Part shown: positions 47,601 to 59,621 of the stretch, piece by piece | Position numbering within the stretch: the stretch's first letter is position 1 | Layout: every line of letters begins with the position of its first letter | Assembly: GCA_004794785.1 (NCBI GenBank) | Contig: SJOL01003728.1 | Span: 7,403-71,402, forward strand | DNA: 64,000 nucleotides | Origin: Opisthorchis felineus | Taxonomy: Eukaryota > Platyhelminthes > Trematoda > Opisthorchiida > Opisthorchiidae | Direction: 5' to 3' | Notes under the pieces: model-generated | What the model saw: the letters and a program-made list of their open reading frames with translations, nothing else | The model's database searches: none | What the model was told of the DNA's origin: nothing | Program-made: the position numbers and the translations under genes

Positions 47601-49047
47601 TCAAAATTAGGTATTTTACCTAGTCTGTCGTTGCTTGCTAACTGACGTTTGGAAAAACATCACATTCAGGCTAGGATGGTGTGCACCTATCAGCTGGTGG
47701 CATATGCTTCACGACGTCCTCGCATGAAACATAATTCCGATTAGAGAGGATTTGAACACAGTAATTCACGTGGTAAAACATGCGACGAGTTTAACTGTCT
47801 TACCAACAAATGCTGTTTTGAGAAGTGTGCGCCATTGTTATGATTACAAACATGGGTATTGACCAGATCACGTGACCTGGAGGAGACGTGGTAGCACGTG
47901 AGCTAGGTGAAGGACTCTTCAGTAATAAACCAATCAGATTTCTCTGAATTTGAGTTGCTTGTCAAGGTAACCATTCGTTTGGGTGTCTTGATTTAAAATG
48001 ACCACACAGACCAGTCGGTGACATGCTTTTGATCTGGTGAAAGTGTTCCCTAATCGTAAGTTCGCAAGTGAACTTGGGGGAGTCTGTCGTGTCATTGGAC
48101 GAGCTGGCGATGAGGGCTTTCGGTGGTTTCCTGTTCGGTCCCAAAACAGTAAGTCTGAAGCTATAACATTTGCCAAAGCTCGTAGGGTTAGTGAATTATG
48201 TTGAATATTTTCGTTTCATCGTAGATTACGTGAGGATGTGGGTGAAGTGTTCTGTCCTAAAAGTATCGTGAACTACTTGTGGGACCTGACCTAATTGGAC
48301 CCTTCTGGAGACGAACATGGACCAAACCCCGAGTTTGTTTGGCAACCAAATGAACAATAGACCGAGTATTTATTCACTTATATTTTGTACAGTCTACTCT
48401 CTATTGGATCTCGTTCGAAATATATTTCCTGCAGAGGGGGGCAATAAACATGGGATGCTACGGGGGTTCGCGAATTTTCTTTGGTCGGACACACTACTAT
48501 GCAACCTTTCTCAGGGTTCTAACATCGGTCTACTTTCACCGGTTATTCAGCGTCCCACATTTCTTCAAGCCATCTGATTGGTCAGTCTCAACTCAGTTTT
48601 CTCCCAAAGAATAATGAACTAAGATGACGTGAAACAATCGACAATTGGGTGTCTATTTCTTATTTTCATTCAACTTAAATTCGAAATTGGCGTTATAGGT
48701 CTGTGTCGGAGTGATCTTTCGTAGGGAAGATAAGCTTAAGTGATATCATGGGGCTTCGAGGAGCATTCAGGTGCAGACTAATTCTCTGTACGATTACACA
48801 AACGGAGACACGTGATCTACGAAGGCAACTTCTGGAAGAACTCTATGGCTTCCACGATATAAACCATTAATGATAACCAATGGCAGTTCCACATTAACTG
48901 TCCGACTGTACCAACTGAGTTTGGTGTCCGTTATGCGGCATAGGAACGCGTTACTACTCCTGACTTGATATTCTAAAGATCTGAGCTAGTCAGCTGAACA
49001 TCAGGCCACGCAAATTAGATTTACTTGAGTGATGGTTGCATATGTCC
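47601..49047. other. No recognisable gene
   Basis: Short frames only (for example 47934-48176 minus and 48317-48577 plus), none recognised. Confidence 0.45.
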
Positions 49048-49220
49048 CTAGCGAGATAGGTCAGCGGTTAGAGAGCAAATTTACTGACCGGTAGGTCCGT
49101 GGTTCGAACCCGACCTCTGCCTCTCCACTTCCCCTGTCTAGGTTTAGGCAACCTGGCAGTATCCTAGCCCTCGTGATTCCTGGTGGTATGGCAGTTAGGT
49201 AGCGAAAGGGTGCCTAAACG
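49048..49220 (+). mobile_element. SINE A, near full length
   Basis: The head is GAGATAGGTCAGCGGTTAGA, with a B box GGTTCGAACCC at 49101-49111. The central AGGCAACCTGGCAGTATCCT block and GCGAAAGGGTGCC follow. The terminal GCTGAACGATT is lost. Confidence 0.88.
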
Positions 49221-52091
49221 AGTGCTGACTAGAAATGCCAGACTAACCACAGTTGAATTGATGCTCTTCGGTACCTATAAATACTTGCCACACTAAACAT
49301 GGGAAGCTCAAATGTTATGTCAATTATGCAATATCCGGACTGAGTCCACGAAAATCACAGAAATCAATTGTCACAAGAAGTATTGCTCGAATTTTCCAAT
49401 TTGTGGAGAAGATTGACCCGCGTCTGGGGATAGTGAGACAAAAATCGCCAAAATTTCTGGTCAGTGTTTAGGAGGTTCACTGAACACTGATAAAGTTCAG
49501 GAGACCGGAACAATTTGGCACCTTTAGAATGGGGTGATAAATTTGATGGAGAATTTTCGATAACATTTAAACTGACAGTTACGATTAAATAAAAACGCAA
49601 ATAGAATTCGCATAGGCTTGATCTAATTGGTCAGAGGTTAGTACAAAGTGGGTTCAACTTGCTAATCTCCTCTGGGGTTTTTCCTACATAAAATAGACAT
49701 TCGGTCACGGTAAGATCAAAGGTAATCACACCACAGATGATGTGATCTGATTGCAATCACCCCGACCGCTGCGTGTGAATCGTGAAGTAACACGATAGCA
49801 GGTGATTTCACAAAAAGCGACTCATTAGAATCCATGAGTTGAGGTGCAACTGGGTCAGATACATGCTTCACTTGTCTGGCTGTACTGTGAGAAACAGGCG
49901 CTCAACCGTTCTTTAAGCCCGTCTGGTCTATATTCGTAACAGGTTGATGTAGAAGAGGAGCGGACCAGCGCCTTGTCTTCTGCACCGAACCCCCAGCTAC
50001 TATTGCAACAGACTTCTAGATTTCTGGTTTGAAATGTTCGTTCATCTTCCGAGACACTGTTGCTAGTAGCCTGGATAATGTAGGCCGCTTGTGGATAAAT
50101 GTGTAGCTCCTCGTTCTATCTTACTTGGTTGCCTCAAGCCTTATGAAGTTGTTACTCCGGTCGTCCGGTTTCCCTCCTCTATGCCTTCCGTGTGTCGGCT
50201 GGTGAGGACGGAATGTACCACCTGACACAGGAAGTATAGGCAGGCAGCTTGCATTTCGATCGCAGCTTCTCTGGTGGAATTTGTGTGCCGAAGGAGAAGT
50301 TTGTTCGTGTCACGTCTCTGCTGCAAGATGGTCAAGGTGATTGCGAATGAAACTGTCCCTCGTCCATGAGAAATCGAATTATTTACACAATAATACTTGA
50401 ACTGAAGAAAGTACAATGTTAGTTTTGTCTGAAAAAACTCGTAGGCTTACTCCGCTGCATTACACGCCCTACGACACACTCCCCCATTCCAGTCCTAATG
50501 TTTCCTGGTAACTTTGACCCTGTTTTCTAACACTGCCTCTAGGTAGTTCTTCTCAACAGACTTGAAAACCCTCGTCGAAATCTTGTGCATTTTTTATGCA
50601 AGCGTTACAACTGAAAGCGTACCAAACCATCAAAACTCGCTGTCTGACTAATGGAGTCATGCAAAATGCCTATCCAAGACGGTCATCACACCAGAACAGA
50701 ACAGAATCATACTAGACCAGTGGACGATTCCAATGTTCACAAAGAATCTCTGGAGATGTTTTCCGGTTATACTTTCAAGTGTTCTTATCAACCGAGATCT
50801 AAAAGGTAGATCGCCTCGTCACGAAGCTTTTCTGGTCCTGCAAAGATAGCTGTATTGCTTGAATGACAAGACCAGTATCAACGAGCCTACTCAACCGTAT
50901 ACCATCCATGTGGCTGAGGGGATAACAACGTAACATACAGACCTCTATTTTAGGCCATAATACTGACTTTTTTGCCCGTTTGGAAGTCATTTTATGAAGC
51001 AACGTTTGAAACAAATGAACTCTTTTCTGTTGCATTGACAGCCTGGGCTTTATATGCAGGAAGTTTTGTAACGACAATCATGCTAAGGCAACCGGACAGT
51101 TTATCAGCCTCACGCGACTTAGCAAAATTGGCATCGTTCCCATAGTTCTGATCACAGATTATCGATTTTATTCAGACTGACCTCTATCCACTTTGTTTCA
51201 GTGACTTCATTCGTCCCATATGTCGTTATTTAATGTTTCGTATTTTGAGTTCGCGACTTGACGTGACCTATGAAGGAGGTCCTATCTGAGCAGGTGGGTC
51301 GCAATGTTCACCTTTGTTCGCATGGATTGGCCCTCAAGTTTGAGTTTGTTAAGTCGATCCAAAACGTAAATGTAAACTCTGATCTTTAAAACGTTTCCTA
51401 ATGGGTCTATCCTGGAGACCATTATCACCACTACTTATGCAACGGTGTATACTACTGATGGAGCAGCTGAGTAGTGTCTGGGCAGGAGTCAAAGCGCCGT
51501 CCTCGCATCTGATGGAAGGTTGGTACGGAAAATATAGAACCATTTTGTATTTCTTGTTCATTTTTACTTAATATTTAAAAAACCTTCAAGCAAGTTCAAA
51601 AGCAGGCTTGGGGATGTGCACTTTTCAAAAATCCTGTGTAAACGAAACCATTAATTTTGTGTCCAATAGCTTGTAGCCGCTTAGTTCGTGTTTCTCAGAG
51701 GAGTGGATGGCGTTCTTCCTTTTATTAGTAGTGTAACTTCCATGCCACCCGAAAGAGTTGCAAGGACTGAGATAGAGCCAGGTTGCCAGAGCATAGTCAG
51801 GAACAATCAAGATGCTGAGGATGGGTTCGGATCCAGGGTCTTCCGGTCACTAAGCTCACACCTTAACGAAAAGGATCCTCCAAGCCCCTGGATACTTTTG
51901 GGAAGAGTGATACTGTTAATCCATATAGTTTTTGTTGTCCCGTTTGAGATATGCAGTGGAGTTCCAGAGTGGTTCGCCTTCAGTAGTTTTACCAACCAGT
52001 GACCTCGAGAGGCCCATTAATAACAATTTATTCCGTTCTTCTCTTGTATTAGACCAACAGTGAACCACACTCTGTGAACAGAATAAACGGA
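49221..52091. other. No recognisable gene; upstream region of TBC1D5
   Basis: 2.9 kb of short frames. Any promoter and 5' leader of the TBC1D5 gene would lie towards the 3' side, but I see no core element that I can defend. An in-frame TAA at 52092-52094 closes the TBC1D5 frame upstream. Confidence 0.45.
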
Positions 52092-52124
52092 TAAAATTCT
52101 AACGCCCCTCCTGATAAACTGGAC

Positions 52125-54410
52125 ATGCTGAACAGTCGCCGGTTGCCCAGGTCCATCCAGATCGACAAAGGAAGAGAGCTAAAGTCGGGTTTTCCTGAGC
52201 AAGGAGTCGATTGTGCACGAAGTTATGGATTCCCCGCTACAAACTTGTGGAATCTCAGCAGTAACAACAACGACAACAGTGAAATCGAGATAAGTTACTC
52301 TCAAGACCAGGTTGTCAACGGTCTGCATGGGTCAATCCAACTCTCTGGAAACCTATCAGAGTTACCACATCCAACCAGTAACTACGAGCGTGATTGGATT
52401 CGATTGTTTGAACCAGTTGAGGCAATCGGTGGCGAGGGGAATGGTGAGTCTCGGAGCCAGCTAGAGAGAGGGAACACAACTGTTGCTCTGGACGATCTGC
52501 GTAAACATGCTGTGGAAGGAGAACTAAGAAAGTGCTGTTTTCGTAGCATTTGTTGGCGCATTTGCTTGGGACTACTGCCTTTGGACACCGGATTTTGGCA
52601 TTCAACATTACGAGAACAACGTGATCAGTTTCGGAAAATCAACGCTGGCGCCAATGATGATCCGCGTTATACCAATGCACGCGATCACCCACTCGCTTTG
52701 GAACAATCAAGCCGGTGGAAACATTTCTTTCGCATGCGTGAAATCCGACAGCTAATAGTGCAAGATGTAGACAGAACATTTCCAAATATTCACTACTTTC
52801 GTGGTCCTGAAGTTCAGCAAGCCATGATCAATATTCTCGCGTGTTACACCGAGGCAACAGGGTTCGACTATCAACAAGGAATGCATGAGATACTGGCTCC
52901 CATCTGTTTTGTTCTTCACTGGGATTCTATTGCCTATCAACGTGTGTGTGAACAAAATCAGATATCCCTACCATTACGAACGCATTTGGCCGCAGTTTTC
53001 GATCACCGGTTTTTGCAAGCCGATGCATTCACCATCTTTCTGCGCGTAATGGCCACCATCCAAAAATGGTACAACTGCGAACAAATCATCCCTGTCAGTA
53101 ATATATCGTCCCCATTGGATACGGTCTTATCTCCCCTGTCCTCTTCCACTTGGACATCTACACCAAAGTTAAACCCTGCCATCGCATTTTTAAACGATTT
53201 GCACAACCGTTTGTTGAAGAACCTTGATCAAAAACTGTACTGTCATTTAAAAGCTTTAGATATTCACCCGGCACTTTTCGGTCTCAGATGGATTCGTTTG
53301 TTATTCGGACATGAGTTCGAACTGCATGACCTTCTCTACGTCTGGGATTGTATATTTGCAGTTGACAACAGTTTTGCTTTCGTACGTTATGTGTACGTGA
53401 CCATGTTGAAACATCTGAGTCCGATGTTATTGTCCAGAGACTATTCCGACTGTCTGTTTCTACTTATGCGTTTCCCGAGTGATGTGGACATTACTCGAAT
53501 CATTCAGAATGCTCTAAACCTTTATAATCCAACAATGTTTCCACTTGCAGACTCAAGTGACCCGGTCGGGGCAATCTCACCCAAGTCTGGTTCAGACATT
53601 TCACAAAAGACTCTCACTGCCAAAACCACTCCTCGAAGAACGAGCAAGTCTTTGGTGAGACGTTGGACATTGTTGAAGGCACCCAACTTGGAGTCTATGG
53701 CTGAGAATTCGAGAAGTGCTACAAATCTGAATGCGTCTAGCTGGACCAACAGTGAGGCCGGATGGCATTCTGAACAAGCAACACCCAACATAGGTAGTCG
53801 TCAGATGATTGATTCTCCCCTTGTCCCGTGCGGGTCCGTTACCTCACCGTCTAATGCGTCAGCTGACACTAAGCCGGATCATGTGGAGCGGATCTATCGC
53901 CAATGTGTACAGGCTCTGGAATCATGCAGTGCCCATGTGGACGTGTTGTTATACCGGTCTCTGGATGAAATCAATAACGCAGGGGAGACAACATGTTTGA
54001 CCAACTGTTCTTTTGCTCCAGCTGCTCAGTGTGAACGCCTCCATCTGATCAAATTTGAACTTCGTCGTGCTCAGCAGATGCTGGATGCAATCATAGCTGA
54101 AGTGGGTAACAATATCAGTTCTCCTCTAGTTCAACGTCGGATAATCCAAGGGGGAAGTTCTGGAGATCCTGGACGTCCACACATGACTACTTCCCGTTTA
54201 GTGACGCATCAGTCTGATGCAGCAGGTTCTGTTGCTTCCGGTGTGGATGGAACCCCACTAGGTCATAGTCGGCATGGGCCGGAGAACGGTCTGGAGACAC
54301 CGCCATCTGATCAGCGTGGCTCAGACGCTGTGAAACGTAAACACATCGGAGCTCCGGGTTCATTTGTTCGACTTCAAGTCATGCGAAAGAAGAAGTTATC
54401 CCTTTCTTAG
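52125..54410 (+). CDS. TBC1D5: TBC1D5-like Rab GTPase-activating protein, 761 aa, intronless
   Basis: The predicted protein is a TBC-domain Rab GAP. In animals TBC1D5 acts with the retromer on endosomes, switching off Rab7, and links to autophagy. The TBC domain spans about residues 138-455. The arginine finger is R217 in QDVDRTFP and the glutamine finger is Q251 in YQQGMHE, both present. LFGLRWIRLLFGHEFELHDL (383-402) and YVWDCIFA follow. A polar Ser/Thr-rich linker (about 325-350) sits inside the domain and another at about 475-585. Helices at about 586-618 and 636-660 parallel the C-terminal coiled segment of TBC1D5. The N-terminal NYERDWIRLF matches the family's motif before the domain. 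Length is close to the human protein (about 795). Start: ATG at 52125 follows an in-frame stop at 52092. The whole frame is uninterrupted, so it is either a naturally single-exon gene or a conserved retrocopy. Its strongest alternative is another TBC family member, but the collinearity favours TBC1D5. Confidence 0.93.
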   Translation: MLNSRRLPRSIQIDKGRELKSGFPEQGVDCARSYGFPATNLWNLSSNNNDNSEIEISYSQDQVVNGLHGSIQLSGNLSELPHPTSNYERDWIRLFEPVEAIGGEGNGESRSQLERGNTTVALDDLRKHAVEGELRKCCFRSICWRICLGLLPLDTGFWHSTLREQRDQFRKINAGANDDPRYTNARDHPLALEQSSRWKHFFRMREIRQLIVQDVDRTFPNIHYFRGPEVQQAMINILACYTEATGFDYQQGMHEILAPICFVLHWDSIAYQRVCEQNQISLPLRTHLAAVFDHRFLQADAFTIFLRVMATIQKWYNCEQIIPVSNISSPLDTVLSPLSSSTWTSTPKLNPAIAFLNDLHNRLLKNLDQKLYCHLKALDIHPALFGLRWIRLLFGHEFELHDLLYVWDCIFAVDNSFAFVRYVYVTMLKHLSPMLLSRDYSDCLFLLMRFPSDVDITRIIQNALNLYNPTMFPLADSSDPVGAISPKSGSDISQKTLTAKTTPRRTSKSLVRRWTLLKAPNLESMAENSRSATNLNASSWTNSEAGWHSEQATPNIGSRQMIDSPLVPCGSVTSPSNASADTKPDHVERIYRQCVQALESCSAHVDVLLYRSLDEINNAGETTCLTNCSFAPAAQCERLHLIKFELRRAQQMLDAIIAEVGNNISSPLVQRRIIQGGSSGDPGRPHMTTSRLVTHQSDAAGSVASGVDGTPLGHSRHGPENGLETPPSDQRGSDAVKRKHIGAPGSFVRLQVMRKKKLSLS

Positions 54411-54424
54411 CCGGGCGGACATCA

Positions 54425-54430
54425 AATAAA
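54425..54430 (+). promoter_or_regulatory. Candidate poly(A) signal of TBC1D5
   Basis: AATAAA lies 15 bases after the TAG stop (54408-54410). If used, the 3' untranslated region would be only about 30-40 nt. No genomic A tract follows. Confidence 0.5.
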
Positions 54431-55934
54431 GAAACACGATCGAAGTCAACAAACTTTCAAATGGCCCGCCGTCTGTGATTGGCCCAAAGTACTCTTACCT
54501 TCAATACACCTGATAACGCTGAATCGTCACACCAAAAGAATCTTTGTTCATGTACAGTAGAAAAAACGACTACCTTTATCATAGTCTCCATCTATACAAA
54601 CTTTGTACATATCAGAGTACATATAATTTACTTCACCTAGAGTTGTTTTTCAAGTTGGTGTAAATGAGCTCTTTGGTTGCCGGAGCTGAACTCTTCAACA
54701 TTGTGGACACTTTTGCGGTAGCTGTATACAGTCTACGGAGCAACTGTTGAGATGACACCTAGTTCGCGGTCGCAGGATTTCTTCCCGGAAGCCTGCATAT
54801 CAGAAGACTCAGTATCCGGCGAACAGCCAAAATTTAGTCGGCCTTTGATGGTTTTCACGTGCACGGGTTACTCTGTGACTTTGCGCTGTCGTCGCCAACT
54901 TGTTGTGGACCACAGTTTTCTTAATGCCTTCTTAATAGCGTGAACCCGAGTCTGGATAGCAGCTTGATAGCCTGATGCGCTTAGCAGAAAGCCAATGAAT
55001 GTGAGAATCAGCTGATCTATTGAACACTGGCGCGTACAGGCGTGTCATGTGCAGCCGAAAACGGGCTGTTTATAAAGCTCACGTGGAAAGTTCTAGGTGG
55101 GCCCAAAAGTGATACTAAAAATAGAACTCATCTGTCAAGGGCAAGTGAAGAACAACCAATTAAATCTGTCTGAACGAAAACAGTTATTCCATTGTCAGTT
55201 GTGTAGTCTAGTTACGTTTGGAGCTGGTTCTCCTACTACTGGGCGAATTCCTACGGTAGCAAGGGACAACAGGGAAACAGAGTTTATCTATCCAGGTTAT
55301 CAAGTCTGATCCCATGTACAGACAAAAATACGATTTATATATTTTCTAGCTCTGTAGTCAACCTGGGTATGTTTGGTCTTATTAGCCTTTAAAATTAGGA
55401 CTCCTAATTTCCTATTCTGATGGGTTTTTTATTTCCGGCATTTTGGAAAATCCAGTTCTTGTGTTTTAATCTGCTTAACACTAAAACATCCGAAAGGATG
55501 GTAACACCAATATACTCAATTAACTTATATTCATGAGCGATATTCTAATTCTTGTTTGTTCAGCATTAGCTAGAGGAATTGAAATGTATTCAAAAGACCA
55601 TTCAATTATTGATTATCTACTGCGTTCAGTAATCAGGTGGGTTGCCTTGAGTTACACTCACAGCCCAAAAGTCAAGTCTCTCCAATGGGATACTATGAGT
55701 ATAGTGAATAATGACAATAACAAAGTAATACCGGCAATACTAGTAAGAAAAGCTAATGATAAACTCAGTTTGTTTGTTTGTTTGTTCCGGAATCTATGAA
55801 CCAGGTTAATTAACGATGAGCCCAGAGGAGGTTTTTGAGAAATAATTTAGGTAGGGACCAGCGTGTGCCCAAATTTCACACCGAATCAAGACACATGATT
55901 CACAGGCCTAGGAAACCCGCGTGGCCATATTAAG
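54431..55934. other. No recognisable gene
   Basis: Downstream of TBC1D5. Contains a short (GTTT)n microsatellite at about 55768-55786; otherwise short frames. Confidence 0.5.
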
Positions 55935-56105
55935 GTATGACGCGAACTCACTGACCGGATGGTCCGTGGTTTAAACCCAACCTCAGTATCTCGACTGATC
56001 CTGTCCAGGCTTCGGCAAACTGACAGAATCTCAGTCCCTGGGCTTTCTTCGGGTATTGTGGTAGATAGGCACCGAAAGAATCTCATAGCTGAACGATTAT
56101 TTTTA
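55935..56105 (+). mobile_element. SINE A, 5'-truncated and diverged
   Basis: The A box is missing. It starts at GTATGACGCGAACTCACTG, has a degenerate B box GGTTTAAACCC, then AGGCTTCGGCAAACTGACAG, TAGGCACCGAAAG and TAGCTGAACGATTATTTTTA. Confidence 0.82.
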
Positions 56106-56384
56106 TTCCATCTTACTGCGCTATTTAGATTGCTGAAGACAGTTGATATAGTTCCGTTTTTTGCTTGTATTCAGTGGTTTCTAATATAAGAGAGGATTCG
56201 GGAAATGTGTAAGCGAACAAACTGAAAAGATTCAGGCGGGTAGATCGCCTCGTTCAGGTATATTTTTTACGCCTAAGTGTAAATCTGCTAACTTGGGTGT
56301 TGCAATCAGAACCAGTTTAGCCACTCAACGTTCTTACAGTCAAGCTGCTAGCAGGTCAATCGATCGATACAAGCAGAACAGTTA
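56106..56384. other. No recognisable feature
   Basis: A spacer between a SINE A and a repeat B copy. Confidence 0.5.
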
Positions 56385-56610
56385 TTGGGTGGTCGTTGAA
56401 GCCGTTGGGCAAACCGGTCACGTCATTTTTGGGGGGATCAGTTCGCCTGCCCAGAGATGATAAATCATGTTCATCCGGCGTGTGTTGGTGGAGCACTGGC
56501 AACACGCTCGCCTCGCATATCAGATGTCCTGAGTTCAAACCCCGGCATGGCTTGAGTTCTAATAAGAGAGGAACTCGAACCCAGTGCTTCTCTTCTTCGG
56601 TGTGGACTCA
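56385..56610 (+). repeat. Repeat B (second tRNA-like family), best copy
   Basis: The tRNA-like region at about 56485-56555 has a GTTGGTGGAGCACTGG A-box-like sequence and a GAGTTCAAACCCC B-box-like sequence, one mismatch from the consensus. CTAATAAGAG follows. Upstream, GAAGCCGTTGGGCAAACCGG and GTTCGCCTGCCCAGAGATGA correspond to the 14.76-kb copy. This supports a second tRNA-derived SINE-like family distinct from SINE A. The 3' boundary is not resolved. Confidence 0.68.
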
Positions 56611-58089
56611 CCAGAATAATTGCATCAGGACGAGAGGTAGTGCGTTCAGTGATGTAAACGTGAGAAAATGCCATGACAACCTACTGTTACTCGGCCGAGC
56701 AGTCAAAATCACATGAATTAACAGTTGCGATGGCATGAGTCAGTGGGTTTAGTACTGCGGATGAGTTTCTCACGTTGTACCTGTCCTACTGTAGACCAAC
56801 GCGTCAGATCTTTGTCGCTACGGTGGTGGCGGTGTCGATGAGTCACCGACTGGAGTTTGCTCAGGTCGAGTATGATCTCCAATCTGACTGAGACTTGCGA
56901 GCGAACCTTACCCCGATCGATACCTGCGATTGAGTGTAGTCGGGAGCGACTGGAGTGCTGCATGTTAGAGACAAAACCGGGATGACGCAGTGATTCGGTC
57001 CACAATCACCTCTTGCGGCGCTCCACTTCACCAATCAAAGGCCTTACTGTTAGTGAAGGTGATGTTTCTGAAATTTAAGGAATCTTCAGAATAGTCTACG
57101 TTGACGACTTCGTCTATGGATGCCTACGTTGATTTGTGTACAGGCTTGATGTAAGACATTGCGTCTCAACCGGACTTACACGCACTGTTAGGTGAGGATT
57201 TAACGAGCGAGGGGCATGAAGACCTCGAAGTTCAAAAGCACCAAAATATCGATTCTTTGTCTGGTGTATCTGATGTGTGAATAAGCTGGTACTCCACCAG
57301 CTTATCCGTTTTTTGATGGATGTGCATGTGAGTAGATACGGTAGCCTAAAATCCATCAAAGGTAGAGTGATAACCGGGTCTCGGGTGATTTGTTACCAGG
57401 CCGCTCAGATTAATTCCAGCTGAATTTAAATCATTTTTGCTAGCAAGCTGTAGCTTCAAAATATAAACGTAATGGACATCACCTCATCAAGAGTAATGAA
57501 AATTGGATAGTCCACATAGACTATGTTTTTAGGAAAAGTCAGTAACATCATGTTGGATTAAACCGGAATTGAAGACAGCTAAGTGCACTTTAAATCGCAG
57601 CACGTTAGCCTCATACATCGACGAAGATGATATACTGTTTAACCATTTGTGGCGTTTGCCGTCCCAACTGGTCCAAAAATCGATGCGGCTTCAACAGAAA
57701 AAAAACGCCAAGACTCCATATGCTTTACAGAAAAAATGCGGGTAATTCAACCACACCTACTACCAGCTTGCTGCCACTGGGCACCAAATTTAGTTCCTTT
57801 GTTGACTTTGGTCATGAGGTGAATGCAGAGTCCCTCATGGAGGCTACCTTTAAGTGGCACTATTTTACGGGTGTTCCGTCTCTCACGATTCCACTCCGTC
57901 GCCAATAAAAAGTAAGGTCAACATATTAAGGATAGGATTTTTGTAGTCATTCAGATTTACACAATATTCAGGGGGTGGAAGATAATGGAATGATGAAAAT
58001 GAAGTACGAACGTTCAACGACGTCATCAGTGTATAAGTATTTAAAGGAAAGTGAAGTCGACAGCTGTCGGGCAATCAGTCGTGTGTTCA
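56611..58089. other. No recognisable gene
   Basis: Frames at 56718-57005 (-), 57114-57359 (-) and 57627-57908 (+) were inspected without recognising a domain. Confidence 0.45.
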
Positions 58090-58290
58090 CCGCAGAAAAA
58101 TCTTGACCTGCAGTCTACTCAACTGCATGAATCGATCGTTATGCGCTCTGTTCATCGGCTTCAAGAAAGCCTCTGATCCGATAGACAGAAGCATTTTTGA
58201 CCTTCTGATTAAGCTTGGCGGTTCCGAGGAAATTGTCAGTATTATCGACCTCCTTGACCCTCAGTTTGCACTCCGCCTTCGATCTCAGTA
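58090..58290 (+). pseudogene. Small LINE reverse-transcriptase relic (motif A region)
   Basis: The plus-strand frame 58103-58291 contains SLCALFIGFKKASDPIDRSI and FDLLIKLGGSEEIVSIIDLL. It resembles RT motif A (LFIDFKKAFDSIDRS followed by LL...G.PE.IV.II..LY), with the catalytic Asp of FID changed to Gly. It has a different sequence from the L1 motif A (FLDLKAAFHSVDR), so another LINE lineage is represented. No other RT motif was found alongside. Confidence 0.6.
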
Positions 58291-58729
58291 AGTCGACGCA
58301 TCGTTGTCATCATTATCGACATCATTGCCCGACACTGATGCTTTGCTACCGATGCTATCGAGGTGGTTCGTGTGGAAAATGCGGAATTACGGTGCCATCA
58401 CCAAAAGCTTATTCTCGAAGAGAATGATTCCAGAAAGAGCACGATTTCGGTCAGAACAGAGGGAGGGAGCACTGCATGTGATTTTCATTTGACCTTCATT
58501 GATGATAAGCTACACGATTGATTCGCGGGGAATGACCAGTGCGAAATGAGCATTACTCACTTTTCCGCACCGCTGCATCATAGTGTTTTGCTGTAAAGTT
58601 AATATAAGATGAATCGTTTTAACTGGTTAAACTGGGCCCTGGTTTTTATTTGCATTCACGTATAGGTTTATTCAAAGAGTAGATAGTGTGGGATAAAGTC
58701 TACTTGGAGGGTGGGGGGCCTTGTTGACG

Positions 58730-58960
58730 AGGCTCAGTACTCTGAATTTTCTTGAAAAAACTCTCTACATTCCACAACCGGTTGTGCCGCTCTTGAGACC
58801 CATTAGCCAAACGCGGTCCCAAAGTTTCCGTCAACTTTATGTTTTGATTGAAACTGAATTGGATACAGCTCGTGAAACCGCACTGCGATATCTCGAATAT
58901 CAGCATGCGGAAGGTCTTTATTCAGCAATTTCAGTTGAGGAATATCACAACCAAGAGGTT
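58730..58960 (-). repeat. Hammerhead repeat I, degenerate
   Basis: Plus-strand landmarks GCTCTTGAGACCCATTAGCC and AAGTTTCCGTCAACTTTATG place a minus-oriented ribozyme region, followed by CGATATCTCGAATATCAGCA and TTCAGCAATTTCAG spacer pieces. The core strands read CTAATGGG and CACAA, so there is no activity. The 93-codon frame across it is fortuitous. Confidence 0.6.
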
Positions 58961-59621
58961 CATTTGAGGCTACCGTTAAAACCCAGTCAGCAAAGCAAAT
59001 AATTGTCCCAAGCGCTGGAGCCAGCGAAATCTGTTGAATTCCACTCTCGACATAAAAATGTCACCTCAAGGTTGTGGTTGTGACAGGTGTGTGAATGCAT
59101 CAAGTTGATTCCCACAGCAGACCAGCATGCTTATTACAGAGACTGTCTCTGGCAGAATCAGAGCTGAACTTCCTTGAGACATAAGCGGACAAGAGATAGG
59201 AAGCCGTTGACCTATCCTTCATAAGATTCTTTCACAGAGGTTGCCGGACGAACTGGAGCTGGTAACTATCAACGGCTGTCCAGTAGAGTGAGGAGGCTTC
59301 CACTCGGTAGTTCAAAAGTATATCCAACTCAGTGTATCCAGGAGTCACAGTTTTCTCATGGCCAGATTTGCGTGTTCAGAGTCGAAAGACAGCAAGGAAG
59401 CAGCATTAGAATTACAGTACACTCGCCATGGATGATTATTTTTTGACATACAACGTTGCAGATGCAAAATTTGCAAGTAGTTACCGCTCTGGATGGTTCA
59501 GAATGAAAAAAGCCGTCAGTTTTTATCAGGAAGTTTAGATTCCTGGAAGTAACTACTGGATGCCCGAAATCTACTGAGACCCTCAACTCCGCTAGCTGCT
59601 GACCAGACAGACAAGGCCCTT
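58961..59621. other. No recognisable feature
   Basis: No domain or repeat was recognised. Confidence 0.5.
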
